Counted from the stretch's first letter, positions 40,646-49,811 are shown. The stretch: 64,000 bases of DNA from an uncultured Oscillospiraceae bacterium (GCA_934591895.1 CAKTPP010000002.1:124001-188000), one strand, 5' to 3'. The notes: generated by a model from the letters alone, not told the origin. Program-made: numbers and translations.

Positions 40646-40729
40646 AGAATACTGTTAAGTATCCGCTAATTTTCCGCTAAGAAAGCTTCTCCCCGGTCAC
40701 CGGGGCTGCAAAAACGGGAGGGACAGAAC

Positions 40730-41143
40730 ATGTCGACCGGACAATATCTGCTCGGCGGCGCGGCCGGACTGGTCTTCGGCCTGCTCGTTGCCGCCGGCAA
40801 CACCCTGCTGACGCGCCGCAGTCTGCTGCGCGCCAGGCAAAACACCGCATCCGTCATGGGCACGAGCGGCCTGCGGCAGGTCATCAACCTCGCGGCGCTC
40901 GTACTGGTCTATCTGCTGCGCGGCGTCGTGCCGCTGCCGCTGGCCGGCACGCTCATCGGCACGGCCGTCGGCCTGTCGGGCGGCAGCATCGCCGGCGTAT
41001 GGATCCTCGCGCGAAAAATGGACGACACCATCCCCGCCGAGTGCGTGGAGGTCGCGGACGCGCAGGAGCTGCCGGACGCCGCGCAGGAACACACGCCGGA
41101 GCACGACCCGGCGGACGAACGGAGGGACGACACAAATGGGTGA
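40730..41143 (+). CDS. atpI: ATP synthase subunit I-like membrane protein
   Basis: A 137-residue protein with three to four hydrophobic helices (about 6-25, 44-64, 66-97) and an acidic hydrophilic tail of about 35 residues. Position at the head of the atp operon and the helix pattern fit the AtpI/ATP-synthase-I family, which helps c-ring assembly or Mg2+ supply. Sequence similarity itself is weak. GGGAGGGA precedes ATG 40730. It overlaps atpB by eight bases. Confidence 0.75.
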   Translation: MSTGQYLLGGAAGLVFGLLVAAGNTLLTRRSLLRARQNTASVMGTSGLRQVINLAALVLVYLLRGVVPLPLAGTLIGTAVGLSGGSIAGVWILARKMDDTIPAECVEVADAQELPDAAQEHTPEHDPADERRDDTNG

Positions 41144-41798
41144 GACAAACGTACTGTTTTCCATCGGACCGCTGGAGGTCACCGGCGCGGTCGTGACCAT
41201 GTGGGTCATCGTGGCCGTGCTGGCGCTGGTATCGTGGCTGGCGACGCGGAAGCTGCGCGACGTGCCCGGCCCGCTGCAAAACGCTGCCGAGATGGCCGTG
41301 GAAAAGCTGCAGGGCTTTTACGGCGGCATCATGGGTCCGGCCAACGCCCGGCGCTACTTCCCGATGATGGCGACGTTTTTCATCTTCATCGTCGTGTCCA
41401 ACTACATCGGGCTGCTGCCCGGCGCGGGCGAGGTGTTCACCGTGCCGACGGCCACGCTGTCCGTCACGGCAGGTCTGGCCATCATCGCCTTTTGCATGAC
41501 GCACACCGTCGGCATCCAGCGCCGCGGTCTGGGCGGCTATCTCAAGAGCTTCATCAAGCCCTTCCTGCTCATGCTGCCGCTCAACCTCATCGAGCAGATC
41601 GTGCGGCCGTTTTCCCTCGCGCTGCGTCTGTACGGCAACCTCTACGGCGAGGAAATGGTCACGCACGAGCTTGGCAATCTCTTCCCGCTCGTGCTGCCGC
41701 TGCTCATGCAGGTGCTCAGCCTGCTGTTCTGCCTGATCCAGGCCATCGTGTTCACGATGCTGCTGTCGATCTATATCGAGGAAGCCATCGAGGAGTGA
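41136..41798 (+). CDS. atpB: ATP synthase F0 subunit a
   Basis: A 220-residue membrane subunit that forms the ion half-channels. Five or six helices are visible. The essential stator arginine lies in RPFSLALRLYGNLYGEEM (about 150-167), and the C-terminal helix ends in FTMLLSIYIEEAIEE. NYIGLLPG is the conserved cytoplasmic-side loop. Length is typical of short clostridial versions. Confidence 0.95.
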   Translation: MGETNVLFSIGPLEVTGAVVTMWVIVAVLALVSWLATRKLRDVPGPLQNAAEMAVEKLQGFYGGIMGPANARRYFPMMATFFIFIVVSNYIGLLPGAGEVFTVPTATLSVTAGLAIIAFCMTHTVGIQRRGLGGYLKSFIKPFLLMLPLNLIEQIVRPFSLALRLYGNLYGEEMVTHELGNLFPLVLPLLMQVLSLLFCLIQAIVFTMLLSIYIEEAIEE

Positions 41799-41869
41799 CG
41801 TCCTGCATCCCATAGACCCACAAGGAAAGAAGATTCAGATATCCGAAAAACATTAGGAGGAAAAGAGTT

Positions 41870-42100
41870 ATGTCAACCGGAATCATTGCGATCGCCGCCG
41901 CGCTCGCCATCGCCATCAGCACCATCGGCCCCGCCATCGGTCAGGGTCTGACCGCCGCCCACGCCATGGACGCCATCGCGCGCCAGCCGGAAGTGGCCGG
42001 TACGATCCGCTCGAACATGATCATCGCCATGGGTCTGCTCGAATCGCTGACGATCTATGGCCTGCTGATCGCGTTTCTGCTGATCGGCAAGATCGGCTGA
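41870..42100 (+). CDS. atpE: ATP synthase F0 subunit c
   Basis: A 76-residue two-helix hairpin that forms the rotor ring. The polar loop is RQPE (39-42). The ion-carrying carboxylate is E58, in GLLESLTIYG, with Q25 in GPAIGQG on helix 1 and S59 next to the Glu. Q-E-S matches the minimal Na+-ligand set of Na+-dependent c-rings, but the following Thr of classical Na+ enzymes is Leu here. AGGAGGAAAAG precedes ATG 41870. Confidence 0.95.
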   Translation: MSTGIIAIAAALAIAISTIGPAIGQGLTAAHAMDAIARQPEVAGTIRSNMIIAMGLLESLTIYGLLIAFLLIGKIG

Positions 42101-42128
42101 GAAGCACGGGATAAGGGAGGCACACGCT

Positions 42129-42608
42129 TTGAGCATCAACATCTCCGAACTCATCTGGACGGTGATCTGCTTTTTCGTGCTGCTGGTGGTTTTGAAGAAG
42201 CTGCTGTTTGACCCGCTGGTGTCGTTCATGGCCGCGCGCGACGCGCGCATTCAGGACGGGATCAGCGCCGGGCGCATCGCCCAGCAGCAGCTCGATGCGG
42301 CCGCACAGGCGCGCGACGACGCGCAGCGCCGGCAGTCCGCCGCAGCGGATGCGCTGCTGGCCGAGGCCAAGAGCGCGTCCGAGCGCAAGCGCGCCCAGGC
42401 GCTGCAGGCCGCGCATCAGCAGGCCGCGCAGGCCACGCGCGACGTACGTGCGCGCGTGCGCAGCGAAGAGGCCGCCGCTGCCGCCGCCGTGGACGCGAAG
42501 CTGCCCGAGCTCGTCACGGCACTGACCGGCGGCCTGCTCGGCAGCGACGCCGCCGAGCGCAGCGCCGCACAGATCCGCCAGTGGGTCGCCCCCACGCATG
42601 AGGGCTGA
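42129..42608 (+). CDS. atpF: ATP synthase F0 subunit b
   Basis: A 159-residue peripheral-stalk subunit: one N-terminal transmembrane helix (SELIWTVICFFVLLVVLKKLL, about 6-26) and a long Ala/Gln/Arg-rich coiled coil. TTG 42129 is supported by GGGAGG eight bases upstream; no ATG or GTG fits. A second b-like stalk is present at the N-terminus of the next gene, so the two may form a b/b' heterodimer. Confidence 0.92.
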   Translation: MSINISELIWTVICFFVLLVVLKKLLFDPLVSFMAARDARIQDGISAGRIAQQQLDAAAQARDDAQRRQSAAADALLAEAKSASERKRAQALQAAHQQAAQATRDVRARVRSEEAAAAAAVDAKLPELVTALTGGLLGSDAAERSAAQIRQWVAPTHEG

Positions 42609-42646
42609 ACCATGAATGAAATGAATCGAAAGGGGGCGGCGACACC

Positions 42647-44893
42647 GTGGAATTTCTGAGAGCCATCGGCCCCGTCTTCAACTTCCTGCTGCTGGCGCTG
42701 GCGCTGATCTTCCTGACGCGCAAGCAGATCCGCAGGCTCTTTCAGGAGCGCCGCGACCGCATAGCCGATGCGCTCGGCCGCGCGGCGGACGCGCAGGATC
42801 AGGCACGCCACACCGCCGAGGACATCGCCGAGGCGCAGCAGGCCGCCGACGCGCAGGCGCGCGCCCAGCTTGCCGACGCACAGGCGCAGGCCGAGGCCAA
42901 CACCGCCGCTGCCGACGCCGAGACCGCGCGCGAGGCCGAGGCCGTGCGCCGCGGCGTGGCGCAAACCGAGGCGCAGCTGCGCAGCGACATGGAGGACCGC
43001 GTGAGCGACGCGGCCATCGGCCGCATCACGGCGGCGACCGCCGGAGTGCTGGCGCAGGACGCCTTTGCGCCCGCGCGTGCCGCGCTCGTGAATGAATTTG
43101 TCGCCCACATCGGCGAATATCTGACCACTCAGCCGAGCGACGCGCTCACCCTCGCCGAGGCCGGCACGCTGACCGTGGCGGTCGAGACGGCCGAGCCGCT
43201 GCCCGCCGCCGCGCTCGACGCGCTCAGGGACACGCTCACGCGCGCCTACGGTCATGTCACGTGCATGACGACGGTGCGCCCGGAGCTGATCGGCGGCGTG
43301 TGTCTGCGCATCGGCGACACGCACTATGACGGCACGCTGCGCCACGCGCTCGACCTGCTCGAGCAGGACGCGGCCAACAGCGTCCTGCACACCACGGACG
43401 AAAACCCCGATCTCGCCGCGTGCATCCGCGACCGGCTCGCGGACACGCACGTTGCCATCGACGTGTTCCAGACCGGCGTCGTCACGAGCCTGTCCGACGG
43501 CATCTGCCGCGTGCGCGGCATGGCCGACGTCATGGCCGGCGAGCTGCTTGCCTTCGACGGCACGCTGCGCGGCATGGTCATGGACCTCGGCCGCGAGGAC
43601 ATCGGCGTCGTCCTGCTCGGCCCCTACGGCCATCTGCAGGAGGGCGACCGCGTGCGCCGCACGGGGCAGATCATGTCCGTGCCCGTGGGCGAAGAGATGA
43701 TCGGCCGCGTGGTCGATGCGCTCGGCCGCCCGATCGACGGTCACGGCCCGATCCGCACGACGGAGCGCCGCGCCATCGAAAGCCCCGCGCCCGGCGTCAT
43801 CGCGCGCAAGGGCGTGAGCGTCCCGCTGCAGACCGGCATCAAGGCCATTGACGCGCTCGTGCCGATCGGCCGCGGCCAGCGCGAGCTCATCATCGGCGAC
43901 CGACAGACCGGCAAGACCGCCATCGCCATCGACGCCATCCTCAACCAGAAGGACACGGGCGTGCTGTGCATCTACGTCGCCATCGGCCAAAAGGAATCGA
44001 CCGTCGCGGGCGTCGTGCAGAAGCTGCGCGACCGCGGCGCCATGGCATACACCACCGTCGTGTGCGCGCACGCGTCGGAGACCGCGCCCATGCTCTACAT
44101 CGCGCCCTATGCGGGCGCCGCCATCGGCGAATACTTCATGTATCACGGCCGCGACGTGCTCATCGTCTATGATGACCTGTCGAAGCAGGCAGTGGCTTAC
44201 CGCGAGATCTCCCTGCTGCTGCACCGTCCGCCCGGACGCGAGGCCTACCCCGGCGACGTGTTTTATCTGCACTCGCGTCTGCTCGAGCGCGCCGCGCGCC
44301 TGAGTGAGGCCGCCGGCGGCGGCAGCATGACCGCCCTGCCCATCATCGAGACGCAGGCGGGCGACATCTCGGCCTATATCCCGACGAACGTCATCTCCAT
44401 CACCGACGGGCAGATCTTCCTTGAGACGGATCTGTTCCACGCCGGTGTGCGCCCGGCCATCAACGTGGGTCTGTCCGTGTCGCGTGTCGGCGGCGCGGCG
44501 CAGCTCGGCGCGATGAAGCAGGTCGCCGGCCGTCTGCGCATGGATCTGGCCCAGTACCGCGAGCTTGCGTCGTTCGCGCAGTTCGGCTCGGATCTGGACA
44601 AAGCCACGCGCGACACGCTCGCACGCGGCAGCCGCATGACCGAGCTGCTGAAGCAGCCGCAGTACGCGCCCATGGACGCGGCCGATCAGGTCGCGGTGCT
44701 CTTCGCCGCCGGCGAGGGGTATACCGACTCGATCGCCGTCGAGGACGTGCCGCACTACGCCGAGGCGCTGCTTGCGCGCATCCACCGCACGTATCCGGAG
44801 CTGCACGCGCTCGTGCACAGCGGCAAAAAGCTTCCGCCCGAGGCGCTCGAGCGGCTGCGCACGCTTGCCGACGAGACGCTCAGGGATCTATGA
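42647..44893 (+). CDS. Fused ATP synthase b'-like stalk / delta C-terminal domain / alpha subunit
   Basis: One uninterrupted 748-residue frame. Residues 10-23 are a transmembrane helix and 26-125 an Ala/Gln-rich coiled coil, as in subunit b. Residues about 170-240 (LTVAVETAEPLPAAALDALR ... TVRPELIGGVCLRIGDTHYD) match the C-terminal domain of delta/OSCP; the delta N-terminal helix bundle is reduced or absent. From about 255 to 748 it is a complete alpha subunit: FQTGVVTSLSDGICRVRG (274-291), P-loop GDRQTGKTAI (417-426), IPTNVISITDGQIFLE, and GLSVSRVGGAAQ. GTG 42647 follows GGGGGCGG. No other atpA or atpH is in the operon. Fusion of b and delta is known in mycobacteria; joining alpha as well is not something I recognise as standard. 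No good internal start before the alpha part was found. Confidence 0.9.
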   Translation: MEFLRAIGPVFNFLLLALALIFLTRKQIRRLFQERRDRIADALGRAADAQDQARHTAEDIAEAQQAADAQARAQLADAQAQAEANTAAADAETAREAEAVRRGVAQTEAQLRSDMEDRVSDAAIGRITAATAGVLAQDAFAPARAALVNEFVAHIGEYLTTQPSDALTLAEAGTLTVAVETAEPLPAAALDALRDTLTRAYGHVTCMTTVRPELIGGVCLRIGDTHYDGTLRHALDLLEQDAANSVLHTTDENPDLAACIRDRLADTHVAIDVFQTGVVTSLSDGICRVRGMADVMAGELLAFDGTLRGMVMDLGREDIGVVLLGPYGHLQEGDRVRRTGQIMSVPVGEEMIGRVVDALGRPIDGHGPIRTTERRAIESPAPGVIARKGVSVPLQTGIKAIDALVPIGRGQRELIIGDRQTGKTAIAIDAILNQKDTGVLCIYVAIGQKESTVAGVVQKLRDRGAMAYTTVVCAHASETAPMLYIAPYAGAAIGEYFMYHGRDVLIVYDDLSKQAVAYREISLLLHRPPGREAYPGDVFYLHSRLLERAARLSEAAGGGSMTALPIIETQAGDISAYIPTNVISITDGQIFLETDLFHAGVRPAINVGLSVSRVGGAAQLGAMKQVAGRLRMDLAQYRELASFAQFGSDLDKATRDTLARGSRMTELLKQPQYAPMDAADQVAVLFAAGEGYTDSIAVEDVPHYAEALLARIHRTYPELHALVHSGKKLPPEALERLRTLADETLRDL

Positions 44894-44932
44894 TGCACCA
44901 TCCCCGCCGCCGGCAGAGAGGAGGAACGCCCC

Positions 44933-45805
44933 TTGACAAACCTGCATAAGATCCGCGCGCGCATCCGCAGCGTGAACAGCACGCAGCAGATCACCCGCAC
45001 GATGAAAATGATCGCCGTGTCCAAGCTGCGCAAGACGCAGACGAGCCTTGCGGGCGTGCGCCTGTTTGCCGACAAGGGGCAGGAGGTGCTCAACGCCCTG
45101 CTCGCCGGCGACGTCGCCTTCGAGCACCCGTATCTCACGCCCCGGCGCCGTGTCGGGCACGTGTGCTACGTGGTGTTCTGGGGCAACCGCGGCCTGTGCG
45201 GGGCATACAATCAGGTGCTGCTGCGCTATCTGGAGCAGCTCGTGCACGCCGAGGCGCGCCCCTGCTCCGTGATCGTGTGCGGCCGTTGGGGACGCGACGT
45301 CCTCGCCGGAACGGATCTGCCCGTGCGGGAGGTCTGTGCCGGGCTGAGCGACACGCCCACCATGGCCGAGGCGCTCGAGATCGCCGAGACGCTCAAAAAC
45401 CTCTACCGCACCGGTGAGGCGGACGAGATCCACCTCGTCTACCAGCGCTTCGACTCCGTGCTGCACCAGACCCCGGTGCACCGGCAGCTGCTGCCCGCCG
45501 CACCGGAGGCCGACGCCCCCGCCGCGAACAACAACTATCTGTTCGTGCCGGACGCGCAGACCGTGCTCGACAACGTGCTCGAGCTGTACCTGAACAACAC
45601 GGTCTACGCCGTGATGCTCGAGGCGCGCGTGGGCGAGCACGCCGCGCGCATGACCGCGATGACCGCCGCCACGGACTCGACGGCGGAGCTCATCGAGGAG
45701 CTGAATCTGGAATTCAACCGTGCGCGTCAGGCCGCCATCACGACCGAGATCTCCGAGATCGTCGGCGGCAGCGCCGCACTCAGGCAATCAAAGGGATCTG
45801 ACTAA
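44933..45805 (+). CDS. atpG: ATP synthase F1 subunit gamma
   Basis: A 290-residue central rotor shaft. IRARIRSVNSTQQITRTMKM (about 5-24) is the conserved N-terminal helix, FWGNRGLCGAYNQ lies in the Rossmann-like middle, and the C-terminal helix NRARQAAITTEISEIVGGSAAL contacts the alpha3beta3 crown. TTG 44933 follows GAGGAGGA. Length is normal. Confidence 0.95.
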   Translation: MTNLHKIRARIRSVNSTQQITRTMKMIAVSKLRKTQTSLAGVRLFADKGQEVLNALLAGDVAFEHPYLTPRRRVGHVCYVVFWGNRGLCGAYNQVLLRYLEQLVHAEARPCSVIVCGRWGRDVLAGTDLPVREVCAGLSDTPTMAEALEIAETLKNLYRTGEADEIHLVYQRFDSVLHQTPVHRQLLPAAPEADAPAANNNYLFVPDAQTVLDNVLELYLNNTVYAVMLEARVGEHAARMTAMTAATDSTAELIEELNLEFNRARQAAITTEISEIVGGSAALRQSKGSD

Positions 45806-45845
45806 CACCGCGGCGGCAGCGCCGCGTCCCACGAAGGGAGAACGT

Positions 45846-47234
45846 ATGGAAAACGGTATCGTCAAAAGGGTCATCGGCCCGGTGGTGGACGTGCAGTTCC
45901 CGGCCGGAAAGCTGCCGGAGATCAACAACGCCATCGAGGTGCACACCGGCGAGCGGCGCATCGTCATGGAGGCGGTGCAGCAGCTCGGCGACAACACGGT
46001 GCGCTGCATCTCGCTCTTTTCCACCGACGGACTGCAGCGCGGCTGCCGCGCCGCCGACACCGGCACGAGCGTGAAAATGCCCGTCGGTGAGGCGACGCTC
46101 GGCCGCATGTTCAATGTCATCGGTGAGCCGATCGACGGCAAAGGCCCGGTCAACGCCGCGGAATATCTGCCCATCCACCGCGAGGCGCCGGCCTTTACGG
46201 ACATCGCCCCCGCGACCGAGCTGCTCGAGACCGGCATCAAGGTCGTCGACCTGCTCGCGCCCTATGCCAAGGGCGGCAAGATCGGTCTGTTCGGCGGCGC
46301 GGGCGTGGGCAAGACCGTGCTTATCATGGAGCTCATCCGCAACATCGCCTACGAGCACGGCGGCTACTCCGTCTTTGCCGGCGTGGGTGAGCGCTCGCGC
46401 GAGGGCAACGACCTCTGGAACGAGATGAACGAGTCCGGCGTCATCAGCAAGACCGCGCTCGTCTTCGGTCAGATGAACGAGCCGCCCGGAGCGCGTCTGC
46501 GCGTGCCGCTGTCGGGTCTGACGATCGCGGAGAACTTCCGCGACGAGTCCGGGCAGGACGTGCTGCTGTTCATCGACAACATCTTCCGCTTCACGCAGGC
46601 GGGCAGCGAGGTGTCGGCGCTGCTCGGACGCATGCCCTCCGCCGTCGGCTATCAGCCCACACTCGCGACCGAGATGGGCAAGCTTCAGGAGCGCATCACG
46701 TCCACGCGCAACGGCTCGGTCACGTCCGTGCAGGCGATCTACGTCCCTGCCGACGACCTGACCGACCCCGCCCCCGCCACGACATTTGCCCACCTCGACG
46801 CCACGACCGTGCTCGACCGCGCCATCTCCGAGCTCGGCATCTACCCGGCTGTCGACCCGCTCGGCTCCACGTCGCGCATCCTCGAGCCGGACATTCTCGG
46901 CAAGCGGCACTATGACACTGCGCGCGCCGTGCAGCGCGTGCTGCAGAAGTATAAGGATCTGCAGGACATCATCGCCGTGCTCGGCATGGACGAGCTGAGT
47001 GCGGAGGACAAGGCCGCCGTCAACCGCGCGCGGCGCATCCAGCGCTTTTTGTCGCAGCCGTTCCACGTGGCGGAAAACTTCACCGGCATGGCCGGAAAGT
47101 ACGTCCCGCTCTCGGAGACCATCCGCGGCTTTGAGGCCATCCTCGGCGGCGAGTGCGACGACATTCCCGAGCAGGCGTTCCTGTTCTGCGGCTCGATCGA
47201 CGACGTGCTGCGCAAGCGCGACGCGCTCAAGTGA
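45846..47234 (+). CDS. atpD: ATP synthase F1 subunit beta
   Basis: A 462-residue catalytic subunit. Walker A is GGAGVGKTVLIMELI near 155-169, followed by GVGERSREGNDLW, Walker B VLLFIDNIFRFTQAGSEVSA, the DELSEE-region equivalent MDELSAEDK near 383-391, and QRFLSQPFHVAE. Length is normal. ATG 45846 has AAGGGAG upstream; the ORF open to 45720 overlaps atpG in another frame and is not used. Confidence 0.97.
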   Translation: MENGIVKRVIGPVVDVQFPAGKLPEINNAIEVHTGERRIVMEAVQQLGDNTVRCISLFSTDGLQRGCRAADTGTSVKMPVGEATLGRMFNVIGEPIDGKGPVNAAEYLPIHREAPAFTDIAPATELLETGIKVVDLLAPYAKGGKIGLFGGAGVGKTVLIMELIRNIAYEHGGYSVFAGVGERSREGNDLWNEMNESGVISKTALVFGQMNEPPGARLRVPLSGLTIAENFRDESGQDVLLFIDNIFRFTQAGSEVSALLGRMPSAVGYQPTLATEMGKLQERITSTRNGSVTSVQAIYVPADDLTDPAPATTFAHLDATTVLDRAISELGIYPAVDPLGSTSRILEPDILGKRHYDTARAVQRVLQKYKDLQDIIAVLGMDELSAEDKAAVNRARRIQRFLSQPFHVAENFTGMAGKYVPLSETIRGFEAILGGECDDIPEQAFLFCGSIDDVLRKRDALK

Positions 47235-47242
47235 GGCACGCC

Positions 47243-47659
47243 ATGACGGACACACTGCATCTGGAGATCATCACGGCCGGCGGCGCGGTCGTGGACGCGC
47301 AGGCGGCGCAGGTCACGCTGCCGCTCGCCGACGGCGAGGCCGGCATCCTGCCGGGGCACGCGCCGCTGCTCGGCGCGCTCGTGTGCGGCGTCGTGCGCTA
47401 CACGGCCGCCGGCAAGGAGCACTACTGCGCCGTGAGCACCGGCACGGTGAATGTCGCCGCCGGGAACGTGACCGTGCTCGCCCGCACGGCCGAGCGCGCG
47501 CCGGACATCGATCTTGCCCGCGCCGAGTCCGCGCTGCGCCGCGCCGAGTCGGATCTTGCCGCACGCGGCATGGAGATGAACATCTCCACGCCCGAGGCCG
47601 CACGCGCACGCGCAAAGGCGCGCATCCGCGCAGCGGAGCTCTGGCGCAAAAACGGGTAA
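47243..47659 (+). CDS. atpC: ATP synthase F1 subunit epsilon
   Basis: A 138-residue subunit: N-terminal beta-sandwich (LPLADGEAGILPGHAPLLGA) and a C-terminal helical hairpin rich in Ala/Arg (AESALRRAESDLAARG) that can act as the inhibitory brake. ATG 47243 lies eight bases after the beta stop. It is last in the operon and is followed by a terminator. Confidence 0.93.
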   Translation: MTDTLHLEIITAGGAVVDAQAAQVTLPLADGEAGILPGHAPLLGALVCGVVRYTAAGKEHYCAVSTGTVNVAAGNVTVLARTAERAPDIDLARAESALRRAESDLAARGMEMNISTPEAARARAKARIRAAELWRKNG

Positions 47660-47674
47660 AAAAGGTCTGAAATT

Positions 47675-47720
47675 CCCCGCGGACGCCCCCGCATCCGGGC
47701 TGCCGCGGGGTTGCATTTTG
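47675..47720 (+). terminator. Terminator of the ATP synthase operon
   Basis: CCCCGCGG (47675-47682) pairs with CCGCGGGG (47703-47710), with a GC-rich internal loop, followed by TTGCATTTTG. Confidence 0.7.
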
Positions 47721-47926
47721 GGCTTCAATATGAGAAAATGCCTGTGTATTGCTTACGCAGGCATTTTTGCTTTTCCCTCCCTGCGCGCGGACATGGCTGC
47801 CGCGAAAGCCGAAAAAACGGCGCGCATTTTTGCGCGCGTTTCACCCCCCGCCCCCCGCGGGAAGGCGGCGGCAGCTCTCCCGCACGCGCTCATCCATCAT
47901 CTATCATCAAACAGGAGATGTATCCC

Positions 47927-48838
47927 ATGTCCCAACCGAAACGCGGCCGCAGCTCACAGGCCCAAAACCATCTGATCACCATCCTGCTCGCGCTCGTCAT
48001 CGCGGGGCTTTCCATGTGGTTCGGCGCCGGCCGTGACGGCGGAAGCGATCCCGACGCCGCCGCCACCCCCATGCCCGGCAGCGGCCTGACCGTGACGTAT
48101 CTCGACGTCGGACAGGGCGACTGCACACTGCTGCAGTGCGGCGGGCAGACCATGCTCATCGACGCCGGCATCGGCGAGCAGGCAAACCACATCACGACCT
48201 ACCTCAAGCAGCAGGGCGTCAAAAGCATCGACTACCTCGTGTGCACGCACGCGCACGCCGACCACTGCGGCGGCATGAAGGCCGTCATCGCGGCCTTTCC
48301 GGTGCACACGTTCTACAGCTCCGTCACCTCGAGCAGCAACGGCGCGTTCCAGCGCGTCATGCGCGCGGCAGAGACGGCGAATCTCGCCATCACCGTGCCG
48401 GGCGTCGGCGACACCTTCGCCCTCGGCGGCGCGACCGTGACCGTGCTCGGCCCGCAGAAGCACTACAGCGACGTCAACGACCAGAGCCTCATCCTGCGCG
48501 TGGACTACGGCAGCAACGCCTTCCTCTTCACGGGCGATGCCGAATACCAGAGCGAGACGGACGTGCTCGACGCGGGCGAAAACGTCCGCTGTGACGTCAT
48601 CAAGGCCGGTCACCACGGCAGCCGCACCTCCACGGGCTACCGCCTGCTGTATGAGGCGCAGCCAAAATACGCCGTCATCAGCTGCGGCGCCAGAAACGAA
48701 TACGGCCACCCGCACGACGACACGCTCAGCCGTCTGCGCGACGCGGACGTGACCGTCTACCGCACGGATCTCAACGGCACGGTCGTCTGCCGCTCCGACG
48801 GCACGAACCTCACCTTTACCACCGAGAAAGAAGGATAA
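47927..48838 (+). CDS. ComEC/Rec2-like metallo-beta-lactamase-fold hydrolase
   Basis: A 303-residue protein with an N-terminal membrane anchor (LITILLALVIAGLSMWFGAG, about 15-34), a Pro/Ala spacer and an MBL domain. Motifs: VTYLDVGQGDCTLL, CTHAHADHCGG (HxHxDH; about 109-119), FLFTGDAE, KAGHHGSRTST. These match stand-alone ComEC-N-less MBL proteins of Firmicutes; the C-terminal domain of ComEC degrades the non-transforming DNA strand, but the stand-alone proteins are uncharacterised. ATG 47927 follows ACAGGAG; the first ATG six bases earlier is too close to it. Confidence 0.85.
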   Translation: MSQPKRGRSSQAQNHLITILLALVIAGLSMWFGAGRDGGSDPDAAATPMPGSGLTVTYLDVGQGDCTLLQCGGQTMLIDAGIGEQANHITTYLKQQGVKSIDYLVCTHAHADHCGGMKAVIAAFPVHTFYSSVTSSSNGAFQRVMRAAETANLAITVPGVGDTFALGGATVTVLGPQKHYSDVNDQSLILRVDYGSNAFLFTGDAEYQSETDVLDAGENVRCDVIKAGHHGSRTSTGYRLLYEAQPKYAVISCGARNEYGHPHDDTLSRLRDADVTVYRTDLNGTVVCRSDGTNLTFTTEKEG

Positions 48839-48843
48839 TACCC

Positions 48844-49806
48844 ATGCACCGCACCCCCTCGCCGGCGGCCGCGTTCTGGCTTGCCGCGTTCACATACTTC
48901 ATCTGGGGCTTCACGTTTCTCGCCTCGCGCGTCGCGCAAAATTACGGCACGCCGTTCGTGCTGCTGTTCTGGCGCTTTGCGCTGGCGTTCGTGCTGCTGA
49001 ACCTGCTGTGCCTGACGGGGCGCTTTCATGTGCATCTGCGCGGGCGCGATCTCCGGCCGGTGCTGCTGGCGGGACTGTTTGAGCCCGTGCTCTACTTCCC
49101 CTGTGAGCAGTACGGTCTCAAGCTCACGAGCACGTCGTTTTCCGGCGTCATGATCGCGCTCATCCCGCTGTGCTCGCTCATCTACGGGGCGGTGTTCCTG
49201 CACGAAAAGGCCACGCGGCGGCAGGTGCTGTTTTCGGTGCTGTCCGTCGCGGGCGTGATCGTGCTGGCCGTCTACGCCTCCGGCATCGGCTCGGGCAGCG
49301 TGCCCGGCTTTTTCATCCTGCTCGGCACGGTCTTTGCCGGTGCAGCCTACATGGTCGCCTGCCGCGCCTGCTCCGACAGCTTTTCGGCCTTTGAGCGCAC
49401 ATATGTCACGTGCCTGATGGGCGCGGCGGCGTTCGGCGTACTGTCCCTGCTCGAGCACCGGCACGATCTGAGCGCCGTCGTGCAGCCCATGACGCACGCG
49501 CCCTTCGTACTGGCGATCCTGTTTCTGAGCGCGGTGGCCTCGGTGCTGTCCTATCTTGCGCTCAACCGTGCGCTCGAGGTGCTGCCCGTCGCGCGCACCG
49601 CGGTGCTCATCAATCTCTCGACCGTTGTGTCCGTGCTCACCGGCGTGCTCATTTTGCACGAGCCGTTCGGCTGGATCAGTGCCGCGGCCTCGGCCGCCAT
49701 CCTCGTCGGCATCTGGGGCGCGCAGCGCTTCGCCGCGCCGGCGCCGGCCATGAGCGGCGGCCGTGAGCACAGCCGGACACAAACTACTTTCACATCAGAA
49801 GGATGA
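48844..49806 (+). CDS. EamA-family (DMT) transporter
   Basis: A 320-residue membrane protein with ten predicted helices in two EamA repeats. FWLAAFTYFIWGFTFLASRV near the start, then PCEQYGLKLTSTSFSGVMIA and the C-terminal ALEVLPVARTAVLINLSTVV with VLTGVLILHEPFGWISAAA are typical of drug/metabolite exporters; substrate unknown. It begins six bases after the MBL gene and is followed closely by hflX, so it is probably in a four-gene operon. Confidence 0.88.
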   Translation: MHRTPSPAAAFWLAAFTYFIWGFTFLASRVAQNYGTPFVLLFWRFALAFVLLNLLCLTGRFHVHLRGRDLRPVLLAGLFEPVLYFPCEQYGLKLTSTSFSGVMIALIPLCSLIYGAVFLHEKATRRQVLFSVLSVAGVIVLAVYASGIGSGSVPGFFILLGTVFAGAAYMVACRACSDSFSAFERTYVTCLMGAAAFGVLSLLEHRHDLSAVVQPMTHAPFVLAILFLSAVASVLSYLALNRALEVLPVARTAVLINLSTVVSVLTGVLILHEPFGWISAAASAAILVGIWGAQRFAAPAPAMSGGREHSRTQTTFTSEG

Positions 49807-49811
49807 CCCCT

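Noticed and set aside
42416..44818. 800-residue open frame antisense to atpF and the fused alpha gene
   Set aside because: Shadow frame of a high-GC gene: Ala/Arg/His-rich, no ribosome site, no domain pattern, and fully opposite a conserved coding region.
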